A stretch of 64,000 nucleotides of DNA from Tetragenococcus halophilus (GTDB lineage: Bacteria > Bacillota > Bacilli > Lactobacillales > Enterococcaceae), in contig NZ_JAKEIT010000002.1 of the NCBI RefSeq assembly GCF_021474685.1, forward strand, positions 1 to 64,000. Direction: 5' to 3'. The notes beneath the pieces were generated by a model, which saw only the letters and a program-made list of their open reading frames with translations, had not been told where the DNA came from and did not search any database. The translations under genes and the position numbers were made by a program. Shown piece by piece: positions 42,867-52,110 of this stretch. Positions within the stretch are counted from its first letter, which is position 1; each line of letters opens with the position of its first letter.

Positions 42867-43978
42867 TATAATAAATTCTTTAGTGGTGTATGTTCAATTG
42901 CTAAATCTTCAGCGACGGCCGGATGTACTAGTTGTCCCTTATAGGTATTCACACCACGATATAATGCAGCTTCATTTTGTAGTACTTCTTCAATTGGCGC
43001 TGCAACTAGCTTTTTAGCAAAAGGTAGGGTAGAGTTGCTCAAGGCGATAGTAGCTGTTTGCGCTACAGCTCCAGGCATATTAGCCACTGCGTAGTGAGTG
43101 ACACCTTCTTCAGTGTAAGTCGGGTCATCGTGGGTAGTTGTTCTTGTTTCCGTTTCGAAAATGCCGCCTTGGTCAATCGCAATATCTACAACAACAGAAT
43201 GATCTGGCATCTCTTTTACCATATCTCTTGTTACTAAAGTGGGCGCCTTACGTCCAGGCAAAAGGACAGCTCCGACAACTAAATCAGCAGTTTTTATTTG
43301 TTCACTAATATTGAAACTGTTAGACATTAAGGTTTGAATTTTTCCGTTAAATTCGGTATCTAATTCTTTCAAGCGATCGATGTTAACATCTAAAATTGTT
43401 ACATTGGCACCCAGTCCGTAAGCGATTTTTGCGGCATTCGTACCAGCAACGCCGCCACCGATGATGACAACATTTCCTTTACGCACGCCCGGTACACCCG
43501 CTAAGACGATTCCTTTACCACCTTTAGGGCTTTCCAAAAATTCAGCACCAATTTGGGCTGCCATCCGACCAGCGATTTCACTCATAGGTGAAAGCAAAGG
43601 TAGCGTGCCATTGTCTAATTGGACATTTTCATAAGCAATTGAAGTAACATTAGCTTTTTGTAGTGCTTGAGCTACTGGTTTATTTGCTGCTAAGTGTAGA
43701 TAAGTAAATAAAATGAGTCCTTGGCGGAAATATTGATATTCTTCTTCCAATGGTTCTTTAACTTTCATTACCATATCTTGTGCCCAAACTTCTTCAGGAG
43801 TTTCAACGATTGTCGCCCCTACATTTTTATAGGCCTCATCTTTAAAAGCCGAACCATAACCTGCGTTTGTTTCCACTGCAACTTCGTGCCCGCTTTGAAC
43901 CAGTTCATAAACGCCGGAAGGGGGTAGAGCCACTCGATTTTCATTATTTTTTATTTCTTTCGGTATTCCGATTTTCAT
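42866..43978 (-). CDS. ald: Alanine dehydrogenase
   Basis: A 370-residue NAD-dependent alanine dehydrogenase from ATG 43978. Signature regions: [20 protein letters not shown] (1-20), catalytic Lys in MVMKVKEP (about 75) and His in YLHLAANK (about 96), and NAD-binding [28 protein letters not shown] (about 169-196). It interconverts alanine and pyruvate plus ammonia. The length is standard. The 3' end abuts the structured repeats. Confidence 0.95.
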   Translation of the reverse strand: MKIGIPKEIKNNENRVALPPSGVYELVQSGHEVAVETNAGYGSAFKDEAYKNVGATIVETPEEVWAQDMVMKVKEPLEEEYQYFRQGLILFTYLHLAANKPVAQALQKANVTSIAYENVQLDNGTLPLLSPMSEIAGRMAAQIGAEFLESPKGGKGIVLAGVPGVRKGNVVIIGGGVAGTNAAKIAYGLGANVTILDVNIDRLKELDTEFNGKIQTLMSNSFNISEQIKTADLVVGAVLLPGRKAPTLVTRDMVKEMPDHSVVVDIAIDQGGIFETETRTTTHDDPTYTEEGVTHYAVANMPGAVAQTATIALSNSTLPFAKKLVAAPIEEVLQNEAALYRGVNTYKGQLVHPAVAEDLAIEHTPLKNLL

Positions 43979-44067
43979 AAAAATCACTCCATCTATTAGA
44001 ATACTTTAATTATACAAAAAAGCCGACGATTATACAAAAATTTTTTTATTTAAAATAAAAAAAATAA

Positions 44068-44101
44068 GCTTTCTCGACTGATTTGATCGAAAAAGCTTAT
44101 C
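44068..44101 (-). terminator. Terminator of the ABC-F gene
   Basis: On the minus strand GATAAGCTTTTTCGA pairs with TCGAGAAAGCTTAT, followed by T8. Confidence 0.9.
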
Positions 44102-44107
44102 CTTGCT

Positions 44108-46057
44108 TTATGAAGTTTTTGTTTCTAATTCTTCTAATTGTAGACTTAAGTTCTCCCATTGTTCCATAAGATCATCTTGTTGTTTTTGCCTATCTTGTAA
44201 AGACTGGTCCAGCTCAGTTAATTTCACGTGGTCATCTAGGTTTTCTGGCAGCGTCATTTCCTCTTTAAGCTGGCTGATTTTTTCATCTACTGCGTTTAAA
44301 TCTTCTTCAATTTGTGACACTTTTCTTTGTAATGATCGTATTTGTTTTTGTTGTTCTTTTGATTGCACAAAATTTTGCTTATTTGTTGTAGTCTTTTTTT
44401 CTTGGCTTGTTTCATTTTGTTGTCTTTCGTATTCAGCCAGCTGTTCTTCTTCCTCTTTTTTTTCTAAGTAGTAATCATAATCCCCCAAATAAAGGCGAGA
44501 ACCATTTTCTGAAAGCTCGACAACCTTGGTAGCAAGTCGATTAATAAAGTAACGATCATGTGATACGAAAAATAGGGTACCTTCATAATCAATCAAAGCA
44601 TTTTCCAATACTTCTTTATTATCGATGTCTAAGTGGTTAGTCGGTTCGTCTAAAACTAAAAAGTTTTTTTGATCCATCGCTAGTTTTGCTAAAGCGACAC
44701 GCGCTTTTTCGCCTCCACTTAATAAAGAGATCGGTTTATCGACATCATCACCAGAAAATAAAAAACTACCTAACATTCTGCGAATTTCAACTTCAGGTGT
44801 TGCAGGATGTTCATCCCATAGTTCTTGTAAGATCGTTTTGTTCTGGTTTAGCTCGGCTTGGCCTTGATCATAGTATCCAATCGAAACATTAGTTCCATAG
44901 CGTTTTTCTCCTTTGATAAAGGGAATTTCGCCGATCATCGATTTTAATAAAGTAGATTTTCCAATACCATTAGGACCTACTAAAGCAATCGCATCTTGCC
45001 GTTTGATATCTAAATTGACAGGTTCAGAAACGACGCTTTGATCATAGCCAATTGCACCGTCTTCTAGTTGAAAGACAATGTTTCCTGAAGCTTTTGTGAT
45101 TTGAAAAAGAAAATGAGCTGATTTTTCTTTTCCTTGTGGTCGTTCGATACGTTCCATTTTGTCTAATTGCTTTCTCCGACTCTGCGCTCGTTTGGTGGTC
45201 GAGGCACGAACAATATTTTTAGCAACAAAATCTTCTAATTTATTAATTTCAGCTTGCTGCTTTTCGTAAGCTTTCCACTCACTGGCCAGTTGTTGACTTT
45301 TTAAATCTAAATAACGACTATAGTTTCCCTTGTAGTGACGCATTTTACTCCGACTAATTTCATAGATTTCTGTGACTACTTTGTCTAAGAAATAACGGTC
45401 ATGAGAAACAATTAATAAGGCGCCGCGATAATTTTGCAGGTAACCTTCAAGCCAACTAAGTGTTTCAATATCCAAGTGGTTGGTCGGTTCGTCTAAAATT
45501 AAAATATCGGGGCTTTGTAAAAGCATTTTAGCTAAAGCTAAGCGGGTTTTTTGTCCTCCAGAAAGAGTTTGGATCGCCTTGTCATAAAAAGACTCATCGA
45601 ATTGAAAACCATTTAAAACTGCTCGCATTTCATTTTCATAACCGTAACCATTTTTTTCGATAAATTCTTCTTGTAATTGATCATACTGCTTAAGAACAGC
45701 TTCATAATTCTCATCTTCTGGAGAAATCTGACTGATTTTTACTTCTAATTCGTGCATACGTTTTTCTGTTTGTCTTACATCTGAGAAAGCTTCAAGCATT
45801 TCTTCCCACACTGTTTTATCAGAGTCTAAACCAGTATCTTGTGCTAAATAGCCTAATGTAACATTTTTATTTTTAGCGATGGTTCCCTTATCAGGCGCTT
45901 CGATGCCAGCGAGGATCTTTAACAAAGTCGACTTGCCGGCACCATTACGTCCTACAAGGCCAATACGTGCTCGACTGCTGATTTCTAGGTGAATGTTTTC
46001 AAATAAAGTATCTGCACCAAACTGGCGTGCAATTTGGTTGGCTTGTAATAAAATCAT
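44108..46057 (-). CDS. ABC-F family ATPase (YdiF-type)
   Basis: A 649-residue protein with two ATP-binding cassettes and no membrane domain. Walker A GRNGAGKSTLL (about 36-46) and GPNGIGKSTLL (about 355), signatures LSGGQKTRLALAK (about 165) and LSGGEKARVALAK (about 460), and two ILDEPTNHLDI motifs are present. A linker lies between the cassettes, and a long C-terminal coiled coil (about 540-649) follows. ABC-F proteins act on the ribosome; this type is a housekeeping translation factor rather than a clear resistance determinant. It is divergent from rex. Confidence 0.92.
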   Translation of the reverse strand: MILLQANQIARQFGADTLFENIHLEISSRARIGLVGRNGAGKSTLLKILAGIEAPDKGTIAKNKNVTLGYLAQDTGLDSDKTVWEEMLEAFSDVRQTEKRMHELEVKISQISPEDENYEAVLKQYDQLQEEFIEKNGYGYENEMRAVLNGFQFDESFYDKAIQTLSGGQKTRLALAKMLLQSPDILILDEPTNHLDIETLSWLEGYLQNYRGALLIVSHDRYFLDKVVTEIYEISRSKMRHYKGNYSRYLDLKSQQLASEWKAYEKQQAEINKLEDFVAKNIVRASTTKRAQSRRKQLDKMERIERPQGKEKSAHFLFQITKASGNIVFQLEDGAIGYDQSVVSEPVNLDIKRQDAIALVGPNGIGKSTLLKSMIGEIPFIKGEKRYGTNVSIGYYDQGQAELNQNKTILQELWDEHPATPEVEIRRMLGSFLFSGDDVDKPISLLSGGEKARVALAKLAMDQKNFLVLDEPTNHLDIDNKEVLENALIDYEGTLFFVSHDRYFINRLATKVVELSENGSRLYLGDYDYYLEKKEEEEQLAEYERQQNETSQEKKTTTNKQNFVQSKEQQKQIRSLQRKVSQIEEDLNAVDEKISQLKEEMTLPENLDDHVKLTELDQSLQDRQKQQDDLMEQWENLSLQLEELETKTS

Positions 46058-46204
46058 AGTATCCTCTCTTTAAATGTTGATTGACGTTTACCGATTTTTT
46101 CTGTTTTTTGTGTAAATGTTAGTTTATCACAATTTAATAATCTTAGAAAGAAAGAGCAGCTTAGGCTTTTTTAGTTATTTTTTATAAAATTTTGCAGTAA
46201 ACTG

Positions 46205-46229
46205 AGCAATCAAATTGCTTTTTTTTGTT
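46205..46229 (+). terminator. Small plus-strand hairpin with T run in the ABC-F/rex gap
   Basis: AGCAAT-CAA-ATTGCT followed by T8. It lies upstream of rex, so it could insulate rex from upstream transcription or act as an attenuator. Confidence 0.5.
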
Positions 46230-46255
46230 TTCATCTGTTATGATACTACATGTTA

Positions 46256-46273
46256 TAAGTGAAATGTTCACAA
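46256..46273 (+). promoter_or_regulatory. Candidate Rex operator in the rex leader
   Basis: TAAGTGAAATGTTCACAA resembles the Rex box TTGTGAAATATTTCACAA: the right half is exact and the left half is displaced by one base. It lies 15 bases before the rex start codon, which suggests autoregulation. Confidence 0.45.
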
Positions 46274-46287
46274 TGGAGGGCTAGAAA

Positions 46288-46947
46288 GTGAAAGAAAATA
46301 ATATTCCTAAAGCAACTGCCAAACGGTTGCCTTTGTATTATCGTTATCTACGAATTTTAAATGACGCCGGAAAGGCTAAAGTTTCTTCAACTGAATTAAG
46401 TGAGGCGGTCCAAGTGGATAGTGCCACAATTCGCCGTGATTTTTCTTATTTTGGCGAATTAGGTAAACGTGGTTATGGTTATGACGTGGAAAGTTTAATG
46501 CAATTTTTTTCCAAGACTTTAAGTGATGACGAAATGACAAACGTTGCCCTTGTAGGTGTAGGAAACTTGGGGAGTGCCTTGTTAAAATATAAGTTTCACC
46601 AAAGCAATAGCATTCGTGTAAGTGCTGCATTTGACGTAAATTCAGATATCGTGGGACGTATTGTTGATGGTATTCCAGTTTATCCCATGTCTGATATGGA
46701 AGAACAAATAGAGATTCAACGGATTGAGATTGCTATCTTGACAGTTCCAGCTTCTACTGCACAAGATGTGGTAAATAATTTAGTTGAGTCAGGGATTAAA
46801 GGAATTCTCAATTTTACGCCAGTACGTATTTCAGCACCATCCGATGTTTTAATTCAAAACGTTGATTTGACCAATGAGTTACAAACCTTGATTTACTTTT
46901 TGCACAGTGATGATCGTTTGGATGTATCAACTGAAGAAGTGGAATGA
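46288..46947 (+). CDS. rex: Redox-sensing transcriptional repressor Rex
   Basis: A 219-residue NADH-sensing repressor. An N-terminal winged helix ([17 protein letters not shown] ... [24 protein letters not shown], about 5-65) precedes a Rossmann domain with [14 protein letters not shown] (about 86-99). Rex represses fermentation and respiration genes until the NADH/NAD ratio rises. GTG 46288 follows GGAGGG. A possible Rex box lies in its own leader, and a terminator follows. Confidence 0.95.
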   Translation: MKENNIPKATAKRLPLYYRYLRILNDAGKAKVSSTELSEAVQVDSATIRRDFSYFGELGKRGYGYDVESLMQFFSKTLSDDEMTNVALVGVGNLGSALLKYKFHQSNSIRVSAAFDVNSDIVGRIVDGIPVYPMSDMEEQIEIQRIEIAILTVPASTAQDVVNNLVESGIKGILNFTPVRISAPSDVLIQNVDLTNELQTLIYFLHSDDRLDVSTEEVE

Positions 46948-46952
46948 ACCAT

Positions 46953-47015
46953 AGTCTTGATTTTTTCTTTACTTGCTTTTGGCAATGGATAGAAAAAATC
47001 AGGACTTTTTTCTAC
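46953..47015 (+). terminator. Terminator of rex
   Basis: AGTCTTGATTTTTTCT pairs with AGAAAAAATCAGGACT across a loop, followed by T6. Confidence 0.8.
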
Positions 47016-47095
47016 TAAAATAAATGAAAAACTACTTATAATTCACAAAATAGTCATAGATTTTAGGTAAACTTGTCATAATTGAATGTATATGT

Positions 47096-47124
47096 TTGTA
47101 GTTTGGCAGTTTGTTTAGTACAAT
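47096..47124 (+). promoter_or_regulatory. Promoter of the ireB-ruvX operon
   Basis: TTGTAG (47,096-47,101), 17-base spacer, TACAAT (47,119-47,124). Confidence 0.55.
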
Positions 47125-47170
47125 ATAAAAGAGAATGTGTGAACAACTAGGAGAAAGAGGTGTCAAGTGA

Positions 47171-47437
47171 ATGGGGTATAAAGACGAAACGGTACGTTTT
47201 GATTTTGATGACAGCCGCAAAAAAGAAGTTAGCGAAACACTTGCGATCGTATACCGTGCGCTTGAAGAAAAAGGATACAATCCGATTAATCAAATCGTAG
47301 GGTATTTGTTGTCGGGCGATCCGGCGTACATTCCGCGTTATCGCGATGCGCGTAATTTAATTCGTCGCCATGAACGAGATGAAGTATTAGAAGTTTTGAT
47401 ACGTTTTTACTTAGAAAATCATGGAGTTAACTTATAA
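47171..47437 (+). CDS. ireB: IreB family regulatory phosphoprotein (UPF0297)
   Basis: An 88-residue small helical protein, near identical in style to IreB of enterococci: [32 protein letters not shown]. In Enterococcus faecalis IreB is phosphorylated by the IreK Ser/Thr kinase and tunes cephalosporin resistance. The gene shares its stop/start base with ruvX. The order ireB-ruvX-DUF1292 is conserved in Firmicutes. Confidence 0.93.
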   Translation: MGYKDETVRFDFDDSRKKEVSETLAIVYRALEEKGYNPINQIVGYLLSGDPAYIPRYRDARNLIRRHERDEVLEVLIRFYLENHGVNL

Positions 47438-47859
47438 TGCGCACTATGGGATTAGATGTCGGCTCAAAAACAGTCGGTGTAGCAATAAGTGATCCGTTAG
47501 GATGGACAGCACAAGGGATTGAAATTGTTTCAATTGATGAAGAAGAAGGCGAATTTGGTTTTGCTAGAATCAATGAATTGATTGAACAATATGAAGTTGA
47601 ACAGTTCGTTGTGGGTCTGCCTAAAAATATGAATAATTCAATTGGGCCTAGAGCTCAAGCTTCCATGAGTTATGGCAAAAAATTAGAAGAGTACTATCAA
47701 CTACCGGTGATTTATCAAGATGAACGTCTAACAACGGTTCAAGCTGAGCGGATGTTAGTTGAACAAGCAGACACTTCTAGGAAAAAACGAAAAAAAGTCA
47801 TTGATAAGTTAGCAGCAGTAGTGATTTTACAGAATTATTTAGATACAATAATGAATTAA
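47437..47859 (+). CDS. ruvX: Holliday junction resolvase-like protein RuvX/YqgF
   Basis: A 140-residue RNase H-fold protein. Acidic residues are in [16 protein letters not shown] (about 4-19), the Glu of [15 protein letters not shown] (about 98-112) and the final [14 protein letters not shown] (about 124-137). Family members act in pre-16S rRNA 5'-end maturation and have been proposed as junction resolvases. It is translationally coupled to ireB. Confidence 0.93.
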   Translation: MRTMGLDVGSKTVGVAISDPLGWTAQGIEIVSIDEEEGEFGFARINELIEQYEVEQFVVGLPKNMNNSIGPRAQASMSYGKKLEEYYQLPVIYQDERLTTVQAERMLVEQADTSRKKRKKVIDKLAAVVILQNYLDTIMN

Positions 47860-47890
47860 ACAGCTAATTTTTAAAGAGGAGAATGAATTA

Positions 47891-48202
47891 ATGGCAGAAC
47901 ATACACATGATCATGACCATGATCACCAAGAACATGAACATATTACACTAGTTGATGAAGAAGGAAATGAAACACTATACGAAATTCTACTTACCATCGA
48001 TGGACAAGAAGAATTTGGTCGCAATTATGTACTATTATATCCTGCAGGTGCTGATGAAGACGAAGAAGTTGAATTGCAAGCTTATGCCTATGTTGAAAAT
48101 GAAGCAGGTACCGAAGGCGATTTAGAACAAATCGAAACGGATAAAGAATGGGATATGATTGAAGAAGTATTTAATACATTTATGGCTGAAGAAGAAGAAT
48201 AG
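47891..48202 (+). CDS. DUF1292 family protein (UPF0473)
   Basis: A 103-residue acidic protein with a His-rich N-terminus ([14 protein letters not shown]) that could bind metal. It has the DUF1292 core [19 protein letters not shown] ... [23 protein letters not shown]. Third gene of the ireB-ruvX operon, ATG 47891 after AGAGGAG. Its function is unknown. Confidence 0.92.
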   Translation: MAEHTHDHDHDHQEHEHITLVDEEGNETLYEILLTIDGQEEFGRNYVLLYPAGADEDEEVELQAYAYVENEAGTEGDLEQIETDKEWDMIEEVFNTFMAEEEE

Positions 48203-48213
48203 ATAGTTAAAAC

Positions 48214-48255
48214 CAGGCTAAGCTCTTGCTAGTTAAGAGTTTAGCCTGATTTTTT
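48214..48255 (+). terminator. Terminator of the ireB-ruvX operon
   Basis: CAGGCTAAGCTCTT pairs with AAGAGTTTAGCCTG, followed by ATTTTTT. Confidence 0.93.
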
Positions 48256-48348
48256 AGTTTTAAATAAAAATCAGCCGTTGTTTTATTTTCGAAAATTTTG
48301 ATAATAGCTACTATAATTAAACATTAAAGATGAAAAGCGAGGAGGAAA

Positions 48349-48489
48349 ATGAGTGGGAAAAAGCAGGATGCTGGTTATAGCAACTTTTTTTCACGGGATC
48401 CCTTTTTTACTATAGGTTCTTTTATTATTGAGGGAAATTTACGTTTCATGCATCGTCGTAGAGAAATATTTCCCATTCAAAGGGTATAA
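48349..48489 (+). other. Small ORF or decayed membrane-peptide gene, uncertain
   Basis: A strong ribosome binding site GAGGAGG (48,339-48,345) precedes ATG 48349 (46 codons). It also precedes GTG 48353 in another frame, which would read a hydrophobic MLVIATFFHGIPFLL, then a TAG, then VLLLLREIYVSCIVVEKY. The second reading looks more like a small membrane protein with a nonsense codon. I cannot decide which, if either, is expressed. Confidence 0.3.
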
Positions 48490-48501
48490 AAGTAGAAACA
48501 C

Positions 48502-48530
48502 TTGACAATCCCTGTTTTCTAGTGTAAATT
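48502..48530 (+). promoter_or_regulatory. Promoter of the T-box-metQ transcript
   Basis: TTGACA (48,502-48,507), 17-base spacer, TAAATT (48,525-48,530). Confidence 0.65.
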
Positions 48531-48549
48531 ACATTACAACAAAACACAT

Positions 48550-48816
48550 GAGAATTCCGTTGATGAGAAGAGTAGTTTCTGATCTTTTTTTAGAGAGGCC
48601 TTGTTGGGTGAAAAAGGTTATGAGATAGGAAATGAAGATGGTCTCGGAGGATAAGTCATCGATAGGTAGATGATTTCGAAAGGTTCAATCGTTATCTTGA
48701 ATGCCATTTCTTTTATTTGAGATGGGTTAAGAGAAGCTTTAGCTTCTAAAACAAGGTGGTACCGTGAAAATTTCGCCCTTTTATCAGTTTATATTGGTAA
48801 AAGGGCTTTTTATTTG
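48550..48816 (+). promoter_or_regulatory. T-box leader, probably methionine-specific
   Basis: A roughly 265-base leader with the T-box motif AAGGTGGTACCGTG (48,753-48,766), preceded by a typical stem I (AGAGAGGCC ... GGTGAAAAAGG) and followed by the terminator CGCCCTTTTA/TAAAAGGGC plus T5. A candidate specifier AUG at 48,632-48,634 and the downstream methionine-binding protein suggest uncharged tRNA-Met as the signal. Confidence 0.9.
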
Positions 48817-48865
48817 GCGTTATTGAACTTTTTGTTCGAATGAAAAAAATTTTGGAGGGGTTAAA

Positions 48866-49708
48866 ATGAGAACAAGTTTGAAAAAAATATTATATGCCGG
48901 TGTACTAGGACTAACGGTTTTTGGTTTAGCGGCATGCTCAAGTGGTAATGATGAAGGTAGTGGTTCTGGTGACGGCGATGAAACATTAACAGTAGGTGCT
49001 AGTCCTACGCCTCATGCTGAGATTTTAGAACAAGCAAAAGATGATTTGGCAGAAAAAGGCTATAAGTTAGAGGTTGAGGTTTTCGATGACTATGTATTAC
49101 CTAACCAAGCATTGGATGAAGGAGACCTTGACGCTAGTTTCCATCAACATGAACCTTACTTAGAAAATTTTAATGAAGAAAATGGTACGGATTTGGTTTC
49201 TGCCGGAGAAGTTCATTTTGAACCTTTAGGATTATATCCTGGTAAAACTGAAACACTCGATGATTTACAAGATGGGGCAGAAATTGCGATTCCTAATGAT
49301 GCGACAAATGGCGCTCGTGCTTTATTGTTACTTGAGAAAGCTGGCTTGATCAAACTGGATGAGGATAAAGGGATTGAAGCTACAACTAAAGACATTGAAG
49401 AAAACCCTAAAGATTTAGAAATAACAGAACTAGAGGCTTCGCAAATTCCGCGCACAGTACAAGACGTAGATTTATCTGTGATTAACGGTAACTACGCAGT
49501 AGATGCAGGTTTTGATGTAGAAGATGATGCTTTAGAAATCGAAGATAAAGATTCCGAAGCGGCGCAAACTTATGCAAATATTGTTGCCGTTCAAAATGGA
49601 AACGAAGATGACCCAGCTATTGAAGCTTTGATGGAGTCATTGCGCAGTGATGATGTGAAAGAATTTATTGATGAAGAATACCAAGGCGCAGTTGTACCAC
49701 TATTTTAA
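48866..49708 (+). CDS. metQ: Methionine ABC transporter substrate-binding lipoprotein
   Basis: A 280-residue NlpA/MetQ lipoprotein, ATG 48866 behind GGAGGGG. Lipobox VFGLAACSS (Cys about 24). The NlpA family pattern TVGASPTPHAEILEQ ... DASFHQHEPYLENF ... AIPNDATNGARALLLLEKAGLI ... SVINGNYAVDAG is complete. It binds methionine outside the cell. No metN (ATPase) or metI (permease) follows, so it works with a transporter encoded elsewhere. A T-box controls it. Confidence 0.92.
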   Translation: MRTSLKKILYAGVLGLTVFGLAACSSGNDEGSGSGDGDETLTVGASPTPHAEILEQAKDDLAEKGYKLEVEVFDDYVLPNQALDEGDLDASFHQHEPYLENFNEENGTDLVSAGEVHFEPLGLYPGKTETLDDLQDGAEIAIPNDATNGARALLLLEKAGLIKLDEDKGIEATTKDIEENPKDLEITELEASQIPRTVQDVDLSVINGNYAVDAGFDVEDDALEIEDKDSEAAQTYANIVAVQNGNEDDPAIEALMESLRSDDVKEFIDEEYQGAVVPLF

Positions 49709-49714
49709 AAAAAG

Positions 49715-49756
49715 TGCTCGTAAAGCTAGTCCAAACTAACTTTGCGAGCATTTTTG
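49715..49756 (+). terminator. Terminator of metQ
   Basis: TGCTCGTAAAG pairs with CTTTGCGAGCA, followed by T5. Confidence 0.88.
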
Positions 49757-49804
49757 TATACTTTTTCTAGTATTCGGTTACAATGAAACAAAAGGAACTT
49801 TATC

Positions 49805-49879
49805 ATGAAAAAGGCTTTGTTTCTTTTACTAGATGAATTTGCCGATGATGATGTTTATGAACAGATATGGTTTTTATAA
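49805..49879 (+). pseudogene. N-terminal remnant of a DJ-1/PfpI-like gene
   Basis: ATG 49805 opens MKKALFLLLDEFADDD and stops after 24 codons. The first 14 residues look like the start of a type 1 glutamine amidotransferase-like (DJ-1/PfpI) protein. The rest is missing and the next gene begins at once, which suggests a deletion. Short length limits certainty. Confidence 0.35.
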
Positions 49880-49926
49880 TTATTGTGAGAAGTATGGAAA
49901 TCCATTCTAATAAAAAGGAGTTAATA

Positions 49927-50307
49927 ATGCAGAATTTAGAAGATTATATTGCAAGTATTGAAAATAAAGAACATCAGGAGAAATTCACTACACTGATCAA
50001 CGCTGTTTACAGCAAATTCCCTCAGTTGCAGCTAGTTTTTAAGTGGAATGAACCCATGTTTGTTTACAAAGAAACATTTATCATTTCTTTTAGCAAAACC
50101 AAAAAGCATATCACGGTATCACCCGAGATTGCAGGTATAAAACAATTCTTTGATAGGATAACGGCTTGTGGGTATCCAATGGGTAAAGGCACTTTTCGTA
50201 TAGAGTGGGACAAAGCGATAGATTATCAACTGCTGTATGACATTATTCAATTTAATCTTAATGAAAAACAAGATTATCCAACTTTTTGGCGTAAAGCAAA
50301 TAAATAA
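49927..50307 (+). CDS. DUF1801 family (YdhG-like) protein
   Basis: A 126-residue protein from ATG 49927 behind AAAAGGAG. It has the DUF1801 core QEKFTTLINAVYSKFPQLQLVFKWNEPMFVYKE (about 18-50) and ends WDKAIDYQLLYDIIQFNL. Bacillus YdhG/Fra relatives have been called iron chaperones; that role is not shown here by any motif I can see. Single gene. Confidence 0.85.
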   Translation: MQNLEDYIASIENKEHQEKFTTLINAVYSKFPQLQLVFKWNEPMFVYKETFIISFSKTKKHITVSPEIAGIKQFFDRITACGYPMGKGTFRIEWDKAIDYQLLYDIIQFNLNEKQDYPTFWRKANK

Positions 50308-50350
50308 AAAAGCAATCGAAACAGAGTCTGTAGCTATTTCGATTGCTTTT
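50307..50350. terminator. Shared terminator between convergent genes
   Basis: AAAAGCAATCGAAA pairs with TTTCGATTGCTTTT; T or A runs on both sides allow use in both directions. Confidence 0.88.
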
Positions 50351-50352
50351 AT

Positions 50353-51462
50353 TTAAAAAGAGTGAGTTTTTATATAAGTATCTAATGTTTTTTGGTAATC
50401 TTCGGTAGACCAGCTTCCTTCATTGAAATATTCTGCTAACAAATAACCTATATAAGGTCCGGTCGTCAAGCCGGAAGATCCCAGTCCGCTAGCGACAAAA
50501 AGTGTTGGATCGTCGGGTAATGAACCGAAAAAAGGCGCAAAATCTGAAGTATAAGCGCGTGTTCCAACGCGATAAGTAAAAGAGTTTTCTAAAAGTTTTT
50601 CAGGAGTTTGTAAAAAGTCTTTACTATTATTGGTTAATTTTTCAAAGGCGGCAGAAGTGGGTTGAAGATCCCATTGCGCCTTATCTTCGTGGGTTGCGCC
50701 GATGATCATTTGTCCATCATTAGCAGGGATCAAGTCGGCTTCGTTATCCAACATTGCAACTGGCCATTGCTTGCTTTGGCCTTGTTGTGTTTTAAAAACA
50801 ATAAGCTGTCCTTTTTGCGGACGAAGGTCTACTTGGTAACCAAGAGGTTCTAGTAATGTTTTACAGTTAGGACCGGCAGCTAATATAACATAGTCGGCTA
50901 AAAACTGTTGTCCTTTTGTATTAACTTGCCACTGCTCACCTTTCTTATTTATCGTTACTTTTTCTTGAATTAAATGAACTTGCTTTTCTTCCGCTAGTTT
51001 TTTCATATGATTTAAATATAATAAGCCATCTAGTCTAGCGCCGCCCGAAATATACAAAGATTCTTGAGGTGCCAATAAAGGCAGCTTGTCCGCTGTTTGT
51101 TTAGCCGAAAGTAAGTTGATCTCGCCAATTTCAGGGGCGTCTTTTTTTCTTTGTTCGGCCAAGTCTGCTAAATCTTCCAATCCTTTTGTGCGTAAAAGGA
51201 TCGTACCATTTTTGGCATATATCTTCTCAGAAATATCCATGTCAGATATTAGTTTTTGGAAAAAAGCTGCTCCGTCTCTAGCTAAACGATACCATCGTTT
51301 GTTCCTACGTTTAGATAGCCAGGGGGAAATAATACCTGCGCTCGCTTTGGTTGCTTGTCCATTTTCATCATCAAATAAAGTTACATCATATTTTGTTGTA
51401 TCCAAATAATTGGCTAAAGTAATCCCAATGACGCCACCGCCAATAATGGCTGTTTTTTGCAT
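50353..51462 (-). CDS. FAD-dependent DAO-family oxidoreductase
   Basis: A 369-residue flavoprotein of the D-amino-acid/glycine oxidase family. An N-terminal dinucleotide motif AIIGGGVIGITLANYL (about 5-20) precedes the substrate domain, with GARLDGLLYLNHMKKLA (about 155-171) and the C-terminal FAD motif VASGLGSSGLTTGPYIGYLLAEYF (about 327-350). It probably oxidises an amine or imino acid; the substrate is unknown. ATG 51462 follows AAGGAGG. Confidence 0.88.
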   Translation of the reverse strand: MQKTAIIGGGVIGITLANYLDTTKYDVTLFDDENGQATKASAGIISPWLSKRRNKRWYRLARDGAAFFQKLISDMDISEKIYAKNGTILLRTKGLEDLADLAEQRKKDAPEIGEINLLSAKQTADKLPLLAPQESLYISGGARLDGLLYLNHMKKLAEEKQVHLIQEKVTINKKGEQWQVNTKGQQFLADYVILAAGPNCKTLLEPLGYQVDLRPQKGQLIVFKTQQGQSKQWPVAMLDNEADLIPANDGQMIIGATHEDKAQWDLQPTSAAFEKLTNNSKDFLQTPEKLLENSFTYRVGTRAYTSDFAPFFGSLPDDPTLFVASGLGSSGLTTGPYIGYLLAEYFNEGSWSTEDYQKTLDTYIKTHSF

Positions 51463-52022
51463 AAAATAAGCCTCCTTAAGTTTTATTATCCTTTAGTTGC
51501 TAGATTTTTTCAATTATTCATTATATCAAAGGTTCAATGATATCGGTTAAATAGTATTTGCTTTTTAATCCTGTTGACTATATATTTAATAGTATACCCG
51601 TTAGGTAGTTGTTGCTTGTAATGCGCAAATGATTTGTTACTTAAGAAAAAGGACACAATGTGAGAAAGGAGGAGGTTTCAAGAATTGAAAAGTTGTATCA
51701 ATAAGCTTGTCGTTCAAAAAAGCTCCACCTGCAAAAAGGATAGACAATTGTGATTTTATTTTCCTTTTTTCTAAAACTTTCTAAAAATTAAGGGTTTAAG
51801 TCTAACAGTTATTATGATATCATTTTACAAAGTTTACCTGAACTGCCCACTCAACATAAGTAGTCTATTGTCAGTTCGCAATAAAAGTAAAGTTTTTTCT
51901 TCTTAGATTGTGTACTAAGTCCAACGTAAAAATAATTTCCCTAATGTCAGTTAGTTAAGTGTACAAAGTTTTCTAATGATTGGAAGTTTTTAGTAGGAAA
52001 TAAGAAAAAGTATTATTCTTTT
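51463..52022. other. 560-base gene-free stretch before the betaine operon
   Basis: The only candidate is a 22-codon ORF (TTG 51685 to 51753) behind GGAGGAGG, encoding MKSCINKLVVQKSSTCKKDRQL; it matches nothing I know. A weak inverted repeat (GAACTG/CAGTTC, about 51,840-51,880) is also present. Otherwise nothing recognisable. Confidence 0.3.
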
Positions 52023-52051
52023 TTGACAAAGTGACAACATGATGATACTAT
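52023..52051 (+). promoter_or_regulatory. Promoter of the glycine-betaine transport operon
   Basis: TTGACA (52,023-52,028), 17-base spacer, TACTAT (52,046-52,051). GTGAC/GTCAC flank the -10 region as an inverted repeat (52,031-52,062), a possible operator. Confidence 0.7.
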
Positions 52052-52110
52052 GGTATGGTCACTTTCATGGTAGTTTTCTGAAAAAAGGAGAAAAGAAGGA
52101 GTGTTAACTT

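Noticed and set aside
51685-51753. Cysteine-containing signalling peptide upstream of opuA
   Set aside because: Good ribosome binding site but no leader peptide features, processing genes or recognisable family; kept only as a note in the gap entry.
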